64,000 bases of DNA from Cellvibrio polysaccharolyticus. GTDB taxonomy: Bacteria > Pseudomonadota > Gammaproteobacteria > Pseudomonadales > Cellvibrionaceae. The stretch lies in NCBI RefSeq assembly GCF_015182315.1, contig NZ_PRDL01000001.1, forward strand, positions 4,114,501-4,178,500. Reading direction: 5' to 3'. A program made the translations under genes and the position numbers. Below, in pieces: positions 8,730 through 17,617 of the stretch (position 1 is its first letter; each line of letters opens with the position of its first letter). The notes beneath the pieces are model-generated. The model was not told where the DNA came from. It searched no databases and was given only the letters and a program-made list of their open reading frames with translations.

Positions 8730-9989
8730 ATGAATCTTACTGATCTAAAAGCCAAATCTATTGAAGACCTTATTAACATTGCCAGTGAAATGGGCCTCGA
8801 AAGTATGGCCCGATCTCGCAAACAGGATATTATTTTCAATATCCTCAAGCGACACGCGAAAAGTGGCGAGGATATTTACGGCGATGGTGTTCTGGAAATT
8901 CTTGTCGATGGTTTTGGTTTTTTACGTTCGGCAGACAGTTCCTACCTTGCAGGCCCCGATGACATCTACGTTTCACCCAGCCAGATCCGCCGCTTTAATC
9001 TCCGCACTGGCGACACTATTTCCGGAAAGATTCGCCCACCGAAAGAAGGTGAACGTTATTTTGCCCTGTTGAAAGTTAACGAAATCAATTTCGACAAGCC
9101 TGAAAATTCCCGCAATAAAATTCTTTTTGAAAACCTGACACCACTCTTTCCTGATGAGCGTCTTGTACTGGAAGCCGGTAACGGTTCCACCGAAGATCTC
9201 ACCGGCAGAATCATTGATCTGATTGCTCCTATCGGTAAAGGCCAGCGCGGCCTGATTGTGGCACCGCCCAAAGCCGGTAAGACCATCATGATGCAGAATA
9301 TTGCCCAGGCAATTACTCGCAACAATCCGGAATGCCACCTGATCGTATTGCTGATTGACGAGCGTCCGGAAGAAGTGACCGAGATGCAGCGTTCGGTACG
9401 CGGCGAAGTGGTTGCCTCTACCTTTGATGAGCCGCCAGCACGCCACGTTCAGGTAGCCGACATGGTTATCGAACGCGCCAAGCGTCTGGTTGAACACAAA
9501 AAAGACGTGATTATTTTGCTCGACTCGGTGACTCGTCTGGCGCGTGCTTACAACACCGTTATTCCGTCTTCCGGTAAAGTACTCACCGGTGGTGTGGATG
9601 CACATGCACTGGAACGCCCCAAGCGTTTCTTTGGTGCCGCGCGTAACATTGAAGAAGGCGGCAGCCTGAGCATTATCGCTACCGCACTGGTCGATACCGG
9701 CTCAAAAATGGACGAAGTGATTTACGAAGAATTTAAAGGTACCGGTAACCTCGAGTTGCACCTGGATCGTAAAATTGCCGAGAAGCGTATTTACCCGGCC
9801 ATCAACGTGCGTCGTTCCGGCACTCGCCGTGAAGAGCTGCTGATGAAAGAAGATGAATTACAACGTGCGTGGATTTTGCGTCGCCTGCTGAACGATATGG
9901 AAGACGTAGCGGCAACCGAATTCCTGGTCGATAAATTGAAAGATTTCAAAACCAACGACGAATTCTTCCTGTCGATGAAGCGCAAGTAA
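8730..9989 (+). CDS. rho: Transcription termination factor Rho
   Basis: Hexameric RNA-dependent ATPase/translocase that ends transcription of untranslated RNA. 419 residues, the same length as E. coli Rho. The N-terminal helix bundle starts MNLTDLKAKSIEDL, the cold-shock-like RNA-binding domain includes GFGFLRS, and the RecA-like motor has Walker A APPKAGKT (178-185), LLIDERPEEVTEM and the R-loop/Q-loop region. ATG 8730 gives the expected N-terminus without extension. It has its own promoter, a long leader and an intrinsic terminator. Confidence 0.98.
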   Translation: MNLTDLKAKSIEDLINIASEMGLESMARSRKQDIIFNILKRHAKSGEDIYGDGVLEILVDGFGFLRSADSSYLAGPDDIYVSPSQIRRFNLRTGDTISGKIRPPKEGERYFALLKVNEINFDKPENSRNKILFENLTPLFPDERLVLEAGNGSTEDLTGRIIDLIAPIGKGQRGLIVAPPKAGKTIMMQNIAQAITRNNPECHLIVLLIDERPEEVTEMQRSVRGEVVASTFDEPPARHVQVADMVIERAKRLVEHKKDVIILLDSVTRLARAYNTVIPSSGKVLTGGVDAHALERPKRFFGAARNIEEGGSLSIIATALVDTGSKMDEVIYEEFKGTGNLELHLDRKIAEKRIYPAINVRRSGTRREELLMKEDELQRAWILRRLLNDMEDVAATEFLVDKLKDFKTNDEFFLSMKRK

Positions 9990-10000
9990 GATCCTGCAAA

Positions 10001-10024
10001 AGCACTCCTCCGGAGTGCTTTTTA
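10001..10024 (+). terminator. Intrinsic terminator after rho
   Basis: AGCACTCC (10001-10008), loop TCC, GGAGTGCT (10012-10019), then a T run. A perfect 8-bp stem that ends the rho transcript without needing Rho. Confidence 0.9.
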
Positions 10025-10109
10025 CTTTTCAGCCCCGCATTTTTCTTCACCCACGCAAAAGCCGTGTCCGGTATACTTTCCCGCATTCACTATCAATACC
10101 TTCATGCAC

Positions 10110-10169
10110 GCTCGACGTCGGTATGCGCTTTTCCACAGTGCGGCAAGTAGATACCCGCCGATGTCGAGC
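10110..10169 (+). promoter_or_regulatory. Long stem-loop in the ubiD upstream region
   Basis: GCTCGACGTCGG (10110-10121) can pair with CCGATGTCGAGC (10158-10169): 11 Watson-Crick pairs and one G-U in RNA, around a 36-nt loop. It lies 49 nt ahead of ubiD and has no T run, so it is more likely a leader structure or dyad than a terminator. Its function is unknown. Confidence 0.45.
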
Positions 10170-10218
10170 CTGATTTAACATACCCATTTTCGAATGGCTG
10201 ACCGGTTAACAGGCTGTT

Positions 10219-11688
10219 ATGAAATACCGCGACCTCCGTGACTTTATTGCACTGCTTGAAAAACGTGGCGAATTAAAACGTATCAAGCAGGAAATTGATC
10301 CCTACCTCGAAATCACAGAAATTTGTGACCGCACCTTGCGTGCCGGCGGCCCTGCCCTTTTATTTGAAAACCCCAAAGGTTATGACATTCCGGTGTTGGC
10401 CAATTTATTTGGCACGCCAGAGCGGGTCGCTTTGGGCATGGGCGAAGAATCGGTCGAAGCGCTGCGCGAAGTGGGCAAGTTGCTGGCCTTTTTAAAAGAA
10501 CCGGAGCCACCCAAAGGCCTCCGGGATGCCTGGGAAAAGTTACCGGTTTTCAAACAGGTGCTGAATATGGCGCCCAAGGTGCTTAGCAAAGCGCCCTGCC
10601 AGGAATATGTGCTAGAAGGCGACGCGGTGGATCTCGACAGAATTCCCATCCAGACCTGCTGGCCAGGCGATGCCGGCCCCCTGGTTACCTGGCCGTTGGT
10701 CGTTACGCGCGGCCCGCTTAAAGAGCGGCAGAACCTCGGCATCTATCGCATGCAGAAAATCGGCAAAAATCGGCTGATCATGCGCTGGTTATCTCACCGT
10801 GGCGGCGCGCTGGATTTTCGTGAATGGCAGCAACAACACCCGGGCGAAAATTTTCCGGTGGCAGTGGCACTGGGTGCAGACCCTGCGACCATTCTCGGCG
10901 CAGTAACGCCGGTGCCGGACAGCCTTTCCGAATACGCCTTTGCCGGTTTGCTGCGCGGCGATAAAACCGAGGTGGTGAAATGCCTCGGCAATAATTTGCA
11001 GGTGCCTGCGTCAGCGGAATTTATTCTTGAAGGTTACATCGCCCCGGGCGATATGGCGCCGGAAGGCCCGTTCGGGGATCACACCGGTTATTACAATGAA
11101 GTGGACAGCTTCCCGGTATTTACCGTGAAGCGCATCACCCACCGCAAAGATCCTATCTATCACAGCACTTACACCGGCCGTCCACCGGATGAACCGGCGG
11201 TGCTGGGCGTAGCGCTGAATGAGGTTTTTGTTCCTATCCTGCAAAAGCAATTCCCGGAGATCGTCGACTTCTATCTGCCACCCGAGGGCTGCTCCTATCG
11301 CCTTGCGGTGGTCACCATCAAGAAACAATATCCCGGTCATGCGAAACGGGTGATGATGGGCGTCTGGTCGTTTTTACGCCAGTTCATGTACACCAAATTT
11401 GTGATCGTCACCGATGATGATATCAATGCCCGCGATTGGAAAGATGTGATCTGGGCGATGACCACCCGTATGGACCCGGCGCGGGATACGGTGATGATTG
11501 AGAACACTCCGATTGACTATCTGGACTTTGCCTCACCGGTGTCCGGGCTTGGCTCCAAGATCGGCTTTGACGCTACAAACAAATGGGCGCCTGAAACAAC
11601 ACGCGAGTGGGGAACTGCTATTACAATGAATCATACGGTTAAAGAAAAAATCGATGCCATCTGGCATGAGCTGGGCATCGATCAATAA
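10219..11688 (+). CDS. ubiD: 4-hydroxy-3-polyprenylbenzoate decarboxylase UbiD
   Basis: Prenyl-FMN-dependent decarboxylase of ubiquinone synthesis, acting after UbiA; the cofactor is made by UbiX, which is not in this window. 489 residues, near the 497 of E. coli UbiD. Family features include the N-terminal MKYRDLRDFIALLEKRGEL, the central GPFGDHTGYY with the catalytic Glu-Arg-Glu network region, and TTRMDPARDT near the C-terminus. ATG 10219 is clear. A third ubi gene near ubiC-ubiA, but in a separate unit. A small lipoprotein gene follows 28 bp later. Confidence 0.95.
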   Translation: MKYRDLRDFIALLEKRGELKRIKQEIDPYLEITEICDRTLRAGGPALLFENPKGYDIPVLANLFGTPERVALGMGEESVEALREVGKLLAFLKEPEPPKGLRDAWEKLPVFKQVLNMAPKVLSKAPCQEYVLEGDAVDLDRIPIQTCWPGDAGPLVTWPLVVTRGPLKERQNLGIYRMQKIGKNRLIMRWLSHRGGALDFREWQQQHPGENFPVAVALGADPATILGAVTPVPDSLSEYAFAGLLRGDKTEVVKCLGNNLQVPASAEFILEGYIAPGDMAPEGPFGDHTGYYNEVDSFPVFTVKRITHRKDPIYHSTYTGRPPDEPAVLGVALNEVFVPILQKQFPEIVDFYLPPEGCSYRLAVVTIKKQYPGHAKRVMMGVWSFLRQFMYTKFVIVTDDDINARDWKDVIWAMTTRMDPARDTVMIENTPIDYLDFASPVSGLGSKIGFDATNKWAPETTREWGTAITMNHTVKEKIDAIWHELGIDQ

Positions 11689-11716
11689 CCGCTTATTCCA
11701 TTAATAGGAGACATCC

Positions 11717-11851
11717 ATGAAACAACTCGTAATTGCCATGTTTGCAACGCTCCTGACATTGGGCGCACTGACCGGCTGCAATACGGTAGGTGGCTTCGGT
11801 CAAGATGTACAAAAAGCTGGCGATAAAATTGAGGATGCCGCTGACCGTTAA
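11717..11851 (+). CDS. Entericidin A/B-type small lipoprotein
   Basis: 44-residue predicted lipoprotein, too short for many gene callers. It begins MKQLVIAMFATLLTLGALTGC, a signal peptide with lipobox LTGC (Cys21), followed by a short polar tail GQDVQKAGDKIEDAADR that matches the EcnA/EcnB pattern. AGGAG at 11706-11710 gives a strong ribosome site. In E. coli the entericidins are an envelope antidote/toxin pair linked to stationary-phase lysis; only one member is present here. A hairpin of CTGACCGTT with AACGGTCAG (11841-11861) overlaps the stop codon. Confidence 0.8.
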   Translation: MKQLVIAMFATLLTLGALTGCNTVGGFGQDVQKAGDKIEDAADR

Positions 11852-12167
11852 TAACGGTCAGTGCTGTTAGCAAACTGACAGCAAACACTGCATCGCGAAA
11901 ACACCGGCACTCGCCAACCCGTCCGGCGGGTGCCTGGTTAAACACTTCCCCCAACCCCGCATTGTCTGTTTTTCTTCCTCTTCGCTTATTTCCCGCTCAA
12001 TAATTCGCCATTACGCGTTTTTTATAGCGTCTGTAATTTTCCTCCTGCGCTTTATCCGCTAAAGTGTTTATCAGATGCTGGCTGCATAAGCGGCGTTGCA
12101 GGCAAGGCAGCCAGCATGAAGGCCGCCTTTTGATAGCCATGTTGTTATTACACACCCCGAGGATGTT
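11852..12167. other. Intergenic region with an 11-bp inverted repeat ahead of mscL
   Basis: No gene seen. It contains a perfect inverted repeat, ATGCTGGCTGC (12075-12085) and GCAGCCAGCAT (12107-12117), with a 21-nt loop, about 50 bp before mscL. A GGCCGCCTTTT tract follows, so this may be an attenuator or a terminator for the lipoprotein transcript. Confidence 0.5.
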
Positions 12168-12581
12168 ATGAGCTTTATCAAAGAATTTAGAGAGTTTGCG
12201 GTTAAAGGAAATGTCGTCGACATGGCTGTGGGTATCATTATTGGTGCGGCCTTCGGCAAAATTGTCAGCTCGCTGGTAAGCGATGTAGTAATGCCGCCCA
12301 TCGGCGTACTGATTGGTGGCGTGGACTTTTCCGACCTGGTGATTATTTTGAAAGAGGCGACAGCCGAATCGGCTGCGGTGTCCATCGCCTACGGCAAGTT
12401 TATTCAGACGGTGCTGGATTTCACCATTGTCGCTCTGGCGATATTTGTCATGATCAAAGTCATTAACCGCCTCAAGCGCGAAGAAAAGGTCGCCGAGCCG
12501 GAACCGGAGCCCGTACCACAACTGACCCAAGAAGAAGTTTTGTTGACGGAAATTCGCGACTTGCTCAAGTCCCGCCCGTAA
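12168..12581 (+). CDS. mscL: Large-conductance mechanosensitive channel MscL
   Basis: Homopentameric inner-membrane channel that opens under membrane tension to release solutes after osmotic downshock. 137 residues against 136 in E. coli. N-terminal amphipathic MSFIKEFREFAVKGNVVDMA, pore helix with VGIIIGAAFGKIVSSLV, a periplasmic loop, TM2 around 75-100 (FTIVALAIFVMIKVINRL) and the charged C-terminal helix EIRDLLKSRP. A proline-rich linker EPEPEPVPQ joins TM2 to the C-terminal bundle. Monocistronic by spacing. Confidence 0.97.
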   Translation: MSFIKEFREFAVKGNVVDMAVGIIIGAAFGKIVSSLVSDVVMPPIGVLIGGVDFSDLVIILKEATAESAAVSIAYGKFIQTVLDFTIVALAIFVMIKVINRLKREEKVAEPEPEPVPQLTQEEVLLTEIRDLLKSRP

Positions 12582-12978
12582 ACACTGCCACAGGAAGTTG
12601 GCCGCCAACCGGGGGCTGACTTCTCTGGAAGAACCTTATTTACCCCGGGCACCGGACGAAAAATTAAGAAAATGCGCCGGCTTGTCTTGCTAAGTGTCAT
12701 ATCACTGCCGTATGTTAGCGGCTCACCGATCAGTGATGATGCAGTTTGTGCTTCCGTCATGGTGTAACGCTCTCCGTAACAGGTTTACCTCGAGTCTCTT
12801 CATCACGAGTCTCCACATGGAAGGAATCTTCGATTTCGCAAGCGTTTCACTTTTGCGCCAGGGATAGAGTACAATCGGCCGCTTAATAATCATAAAGCTT
12901 CTGCCTTCAGGGTCTTGCCCGGGTTTTAGTGGTCGGCAATACATTCACCCGGTTACTCCCAGGTAAAGATGTTCAACC
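12582..12978. promoter_or_regulatory. Intergenic region with candidate T2SS operon promoter
   Basis: 397 bp between mscL and gspC. The best promoter is TTCACT (12846-12851) with TACAAT (12870-12875), spacing 18 bp, about 100 bp before gspC. A 31-codon frame at 12672-12767 begins MRRLVLLSVISLPYVSG, like a signal peptide, but has no ribosome site or further support, so I leave it uncalled. Confidence 0.4.
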
Positions 12979-14034
12979 ATGCACGATAAAATTCTTTCTC
13001 CGCGTTTGGCATTGAATCAACGCACTGCCAGTCTTGAGCAAGCGCTGGAGCGCGGTGCCGGACTTTTCGCGCGCATTCCGCTTCGCACCTGGAAAAATCT
13101 GGTGATTTTGTTATTGGTGCTGTGGTTGAGCTTCAGTTTGTCGCGTTTTTTCTGGTTAGTCGTCCCCGATCCGGTTATTCCTGTGGCTAGCGTTGCGCTG
13201 GTGCCCGGAAGCACCGGCGCACCGGCTACCGCCGGTGATCTCAATATTGATACGCTGAAGTCGCTGGATATTTTCGGTGAAGCCGATCAGGCCGCTATCG
13301 CCGCCGCCAATGAAGCACAAAACACTACCCAAAATAACTTCCCCGCCGGTATGGAAGATAACGCGGTGGATACCCAATTAAATTTGCTGCTGGTAGGCGT
13401 TGTTGCCAGTAACGATGAATCTGCCGGCCGCGCCATTATTGCTACCGGTGGCAAACAGGAAGTTTACGGGCCTGGCGCCGAACTGCCCGCAGGGCGGGGC
13501 GTCACGCTGACCCGTGTGCTGGATACCCGCGTCATCCTCAATAACAATGGCCGCCTTGAATCCCTCTGGTTGCACCAGGACGATAACGACCCTCGCGCTC
13601 GCGCCAATCTCCGCTCTGCAGCACCGCCGGTAGATGCTGGCGGCGGACGCAGCTGGAGTGAAGAAAATGAGGTGGTAGAAGATTCTCAACAAGCGGTCTT
13701 TGTTGGCCAGGGTAATGAATTACAGGAAGCTTCTCCCGCCGCCGTTGACCCGGAAAGCGAAGTTGCCCGCAATATTTCCGATGTGGTCGCCATGAGTATT
13801 CACCGCGAAGGTGGTCAGGTGGTTGGCTATAAAATTCGTCCCGGCCGTAATGCTGATCAATTTGCAGCATTGGGACTGCAACCGGATGACATAGTGACTG
13901 CCGTTAACGGTACGCCGTTGAACAATCCGGGCAAGATTATGGAAATCTATACAAACATGAGAAACGCCACGTCGGCCAACCTTGAAATCAAGCGCGGTGG
14001 CAGTGTGTTATCTATCGATGTTGTGCTTCAGTAG
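12979..14034 (+). CDS. gspC: Type II secretion protein GspC
   Basis: Inner-membrane protein linking the T2SS inner platform to the outer-membrane secretin GspD. 351 residues: a cytoplasmic N-terminus, a TM helix (about 40-62, NLVILLLVLWLSFSLSRFFW), the homology region (about 95-200: SLDIFGEA...LLVGVVASNDES...IILNNNGRLESLWL) and a C-terminal PDZ domain (about 265-350, GYKIRPGRNADQFAALGLQPDD). An acidic linker separates HR and PDZ. First gene of the operon, 12 bp before gspD. Confidence 0.93.
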   Translation: MHDKILSPRLALNQRTASLEQALERGAGLFARIPLRTWKNLVILLLVLWLSFSLSRFFWLVVPDPVIPVASVALVPGSTGAPATAGDLNIDTLKSLDIFGEADQAAIAAANEAQNTTQNNFPAGMEDNAVDTQLNLLLVGVVASNDESAGRAIIATGGKQEVYGPGAELPAGRGVTLTRVLDTRVILNNNGRLESLWLHQDDNDPRARANLRSAAPPVDAGGGRSWSEENEVVEDSQQAVFVGQGNELQEASPAAVDPESEVARNISDVVAMSIHREGGQVVGYKIRPGRNADQFAALGLQPDDIVTAVNGTPLNNPGKIMEIYTNMRNATSANLEIKRGGSVLSIDVVLQ

Positions 14035-14046
14035 AGTGAGGTTCGA

Positions 14047-16062
14047 GTGAACGCCCGTTACAACCCCCAGACAATTTCCCGCCCCCTGAAGGTCGCCGGC
14101 TTGTTATTCGGCCTGTGTCTCAGCTTCAGTGTTGCTGCACAACAAACCTGGACACCCAACTTCAAGGATAGCGATATCCAGGAAGTGATCAAATTCATGG
14201 GTGAAGCCACCGGCAAAACGATCATTATTGATCCCAAGGTGCGCGGCCCGGTAAAACTGATCAACACCCGCCCGCTGAACAGCCAGGAATTGTATGCGCT
14301 GTTCCTGTCGGTGCTGGATGTGCACGGCTACACCGCCATTGAAAGCGGCAACGTGGTGCGGATTGTTCCCAACCGTGATGCCCGTTCCTTGCCGGTGCCC
14401 AACCAGAGCGCCGTCAGCGAAGTTGACGACACCTACATCACCCAGGTGATCCAGCTGAAAAACATCAGCGCTACCAAAGTGCTGCCGACCTTGCGTCCGC
14501 TGGTGCCGCAGTACGGCCATATTTCCGCTTATGACGCCAGCAATGCGCTGATCATCACCGACACCCGCGCCAATATTATCCGCCTCAACGAGATCATTGC
14601 CCGCATTGACCAATCAGCAGTGATCGGTACCGATGTGATTGAACTGCGTTATGCCCAGGCAACGGACGTTGTTAACATCATCAATCAGATCGAAAAGCCC
14701 GACCCCAACCGCGGCACTACGAGTAGCCCGGTGTTGATCGTGGCTGATCGCCGCATCAATGCGGTGGTCGTCAACGGCGACGATTTGCAGCGCCAGCGGG
14801 TTCGCGTGCTGGTCGATAATATGGACCGCCCGCAAACCAAAAACAGCAACTTCCGTGTGGTTTACCTGAAATACGCCAAAGCCGAAAATGTCGCCAAGGT
14901 GCTGAATGGCATGGTGCAAAGCCTGGGGCAACGCGCACCCGGCGGCGAAGGTCAGGCAGCGTCCAATCAGGTAACGGCTAACATCCAGTCCGATGAAACC
15001 ACCAACTCGGTGCTGCTTACCGCCGATGGCGATACCATGGAATCGCTGCTCTCCGTAGTCGACAGCCTGGATATTCGTCGTGCCCAGGTATTGGTTGAAG
15101 CCATCATTGTAGAAATTTCCGGTGATGTTAACCGTGAATTGGGCGTGCAATGGATGTACAGCAATGGCGATTCCGGTTTCGGCAGCTCTACGCTGGGGGA
15201 CGGCCGTCTGGCAGCCATTGCCGGCCCGGCTCTCGATATCACCGGTAACGGTTTGGCAGGTCTTGCCACTGGCCTGGCCTCGGTTCCCGGCCAGGTATTC
15301 GGCGTTGGCCGCGTGGGCGGCGGCACTGACTTCCTCGCCATTTTGAAAATGTTGCAGTCCAACTCCTCGACCAACATCCTCTCCACACCGAATCTGTTGA
15401 CCACCGACAACAACAAAGCGTTGATCAAAGTCGGCCAGGAAGTGCCTATTCAAACCGGCTCCTACACCTCGGTTGGCACCGGCGGCAGCACCCCCACCAA
15501 CCCCTTCTCGACCTTTGATCGTAAGGATGTGGGTATCAATCTTGAAGTAACGCCTCATGTTAACGAAGGCGATACGGTAGTACTGGACATCAAACAGGAA
15601 GTTTCCAGCCTGGCCAACATTGCCAGTATTCAGGGCGTAGTCACCAACAAGCGTGAAATTGAAACGCAAATTCTGGTGGCCGATGGCCAGACCGCGGTAC
15701 TGGGCGGCTTGATCAAAGACGATGTGCAAACCTCCGAGACCCGCGTTCCTTTATTGAGCAGCATCCCGATTCTTGGCCATGCATTCCGCAGCCAGAGCTC
15801 GCAAGCGGTTAAGACCAACCTGCTGATCTTCATCCGCGCCACCATTGTTCGCGATGAAAAAGTCCTTACCGGTGCCACCGCTGAAAAATACCGCACCATC
15901 CGCGATGAGCAAATGGAGCTGCGCCGTAATCGCGGCATCCTGGTAGAAAGTCGCTCTGTTCCGGTCATACCGGATTGGGCAGAACTGGAAACCTATCGCG
16001 CTGAAATTGAAGCTGCACAACGTGCTGCCGATGCACTGCAGGAGCAGGGAGTACCACAGTGA
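14047..16062 (+). CDS. gspD: Type II secretion secretin GspD
   Basis: Outer-membrane multimeric secretin channel. 671 residues from GTG 14047 (GAGTGAGG upstream): signal peptide ending near AQQ, N0 domain (TPNFKDSDIQEVIKFM), N1-N3 domains with the repeated NxxxV patterns, then the secretin core with ILSTPNLLTTDNNKALIKVGQEVPIQTG-type region and VPLLSSIPILGHAFR near the end. A C-terminal helical tail of about 60 residues follows (YRTIRDEQMELRRNRG). No pilotin gene (gspS) is visible. Its stop overlaps gspE by 4 bp (GTGA). Confidence 0.95.
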   Translation: MNARYNPQTISRPLKVAGLLFGLCLSFSVAAQQTWTPNFKDSDIQEVIKFMGEATGKTIIIDPKVRGPVKLINTRPLNSQELYALFLSVLDVHGYTAIESGNVVRIVPNRDARSLPVPNQSAVSEVDDTYITQVIQLKNISATKVLPTLRPLVPQYGHISAYDASNALIITDTRANIIRLNEIIARIDQSAVIGTDVIELRYAQATDVVNIINQIEKPDPNRGTTSSPVLIVADRRINAVVVNGDDLQRQRVRVLVDNMDRPQTKNSNFRVVYLKYAKAENVAKVLNGMVQSLGQRAPGGEGQAASNQVTANIQSDETTNSVLLTADGDTMESLLSVVDSLDIRRAQVLVEAIIVEISGDVNRELGVQWMYSNGDSGFGSSTLGDGRLAAIAGPALDITGNGLAGLATGLASVPGQVFGVGRVGGGTDFLAILKMLQSNSSTNILSTPNLLTTDNNKALIKVGQEVPIQTGSYTSVGTGGSTPTNPFSTFDRKDVGINLEVTPHVNEGDTVVLDIKQEVSSLANIASIQGVVTNKREIETQILVADGQTAVLGGLIKDDVQTSETRVPLLSSIPILGHAFRSQSSQAVKTNLLIFIRATIVRDEKVLTGATAEKYRTIRDEQMELRRNRGILVESRSVPVIPDWAELETYRAEIEAAQRAADALQEQGVPQ

Positions 16063-17606
16063 TCGTTGATAACCAGGCGACTGAAGAAGCGCTGGGCGAG
16101 GTTATTCTTCAGGAAGAAGAAACCCAGGCGGCCAGCGCAGAAGCCGCCGGCAGCTTGCGCCTTCCTTTTTCGTTCGCCTCCAGCCACGGCGTGATGCTCG
16201 ATGAAGAAGAACACACGACGGTGCTGCATCGCCCGGGCCTGACGCTGGACGTGCTGCTGGAATTACAGCGTTATCTGGGCACCCGCTTTACCCTGGAAGA
16301 AATTCCGGCGGTGGATTTTCAACGCCGCCTGACCCGCGAATACCAAAGCGGCGATGGCGCGGCGCAACGCGCCGCCGAAGATCTGGGCGCCGAATACGAC
16401 CTGTCATCGCTGGCCGATGATCTGGCCGACCGCACCGATCTGCTGGCTGGCGACGACGATGCACCGATCATTCGCCTTATCAATGCCATTTTGTCGCAAG
16501 CGGTGCGCGAAGGCGCTTCGGATATCCACCTTGAACCCTTCGAAGACCGCGTTTCGGTGCGCTTCCGTATTGACGGAGTGCTCACCGAAGTACTCTCCCC
16601 CAAAGCCGAACTGGCACCGGTACTGGTGTCGCGCCTCAAGGTAATGGCGCGCCTCGATATCGCCGAAAAACGCCTGCCGCAAGATGGTCGTATCACCGTT
16701 CGTCTGGCCGGCCATGCGGTAGATATCCGGGTATCCACTATTCCTTCGGCCTTTGGCGAACGTATTGTATTGCGTCTGCTGGATCAGGCCGCCGGTCAAT
16801 TGAAGCTGGAACAGCTCAGCATGCCAGCCAATGTGCATGACCGACTGTCGCGCGCCTTGCTTAAACCCCACGGTATTATTCTGGTCACCGGCCCCACCGG
16901 TTCCGGTAAAACCACCACGCTTTACGCCGGCCTCAGCAGTATTAATAGCCGCAGCCGCAATATTATGACCATTGAAGATCCGGTGGAATATTTGCTGCCG
17001 GGCATTGGCCAAACCCAGGTAAACACCAAGGTCGACATGACCTTTGCGCGCGGCTTGCGCGCTATTTTGCGTCAGGACCCGGACGTGGTGATGGTGGGTG
17101 AAATCCGCGATGGCGAAACGGCGGAAATTGCCATTCAGGCCAGTTTGACCGGCCACCTGGTGTTATCAACGCTGCACACCAACACCGCGATCGGTGCGGT
17201 GATGCGTTTGAAAGATATGGGCGTTGAGCCATTCCTGCTGGCTTCCAGCCTGGAAGTGGTGATGGCGCAGCGTCTGGTGCGGGTGCTTTGCAATCACTGC
17301 AAGGAATCCTACCTGCCGGCCGAATCACAGCGGGACATGTTACGCCTGCCGGAAAATACACCGATTTTCCGCGCTACCGGCTGCAAACATTGTAACCAGC
17401 AAGGTTATCGCGGCCGTCGCGGTATTTACGAACTGATCGAAATCAACGAGCGCATGCGCCACCTGATCCACGAGCAGGCCGGCGAACACGAACTGCTGGC
17501 AGAAGCGCGCAAACACAGTCCCTCCATGAGTGATGACGGTCGCCAGTGTGTGCTGGATGGCGTTACCACCATTGAAGAAGTCTTGCGCGTAACCACGCAG
17601 ATCTGA
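16059..17606 (+). CDS. gspE: Type II secretion ATPase GspE
   Basis: Cytoplasmic AAA+ ATPase that powers pseudopilus assembly. 515 residues from GTG 16059, overlapping the gspD stop. The N1E domain (about 1-110) should bind GspL. The motor has Walker A GPTGSGKTT (about 278-286), an Asp box, Walker B DPDVVMVGEIRD, a His box (GHLVLSTLHTNTA), and the GspE-type zinc motif with two CxxC pairs (CNHC and CKHC near 412-446). Translational coupling to gspD suggests balanced synthesis. Confidence 0.96.
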   Translation: MIVDNQATEEALGEVILQEEETQAASAEAAGSLRLPFSFASSHGVMLDEEEHTTVLHRPGLTLDVLLELQRYLGTRFTLEEIPAVDFQRRLTREYQSGDGAAQRAAEDLGAEYDLSSLADDLADRTDLLAGDDDAPIIRLINAILSQAVREGASDIHLEPFEDRVSVRFRIDGVLTEVLSPKAELAPVLVSRLKVMARLDIAEKRLPQDGRITVRLAGHAVDIRVSTIPSAFGERIVLRLLDQAAGQLKLEQLSMPANVHDRLSRALLKPHGIILVTGPTGSGKTTTLYAGLSSINSRSRNIMTIEDPVEYLLPGIGQTQVNTKVDMTFARGLRAILRQDPDVVMVGEIRDGETAEIAIQASLTGHLVLSTLHTNTAIGAVMRLKDMGVEPFLLASSLEVVMAQRLVRVLCNHCKESYLPAESQRDMLRLPENTPIFRATGCKHCNQQGYRGRRGIYELIEINERMRHLIHEQAGEHELLAEARKHSPSMSDDGRQCVLDGVTTIEEVLRVTTQI

Positions 17607-17617
17607 CGGTAGCGATT

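Noticed and set aside
12672..12767. 31-codon frame with a signal-peptide-like start before gspC
   Set aside because: No ribosome site, no family; kept only as a note in the intergenic entry.
14614..15729. 371-codon minus-strand frame
   Set aside because: Fully antisense to gspD; no domain character.
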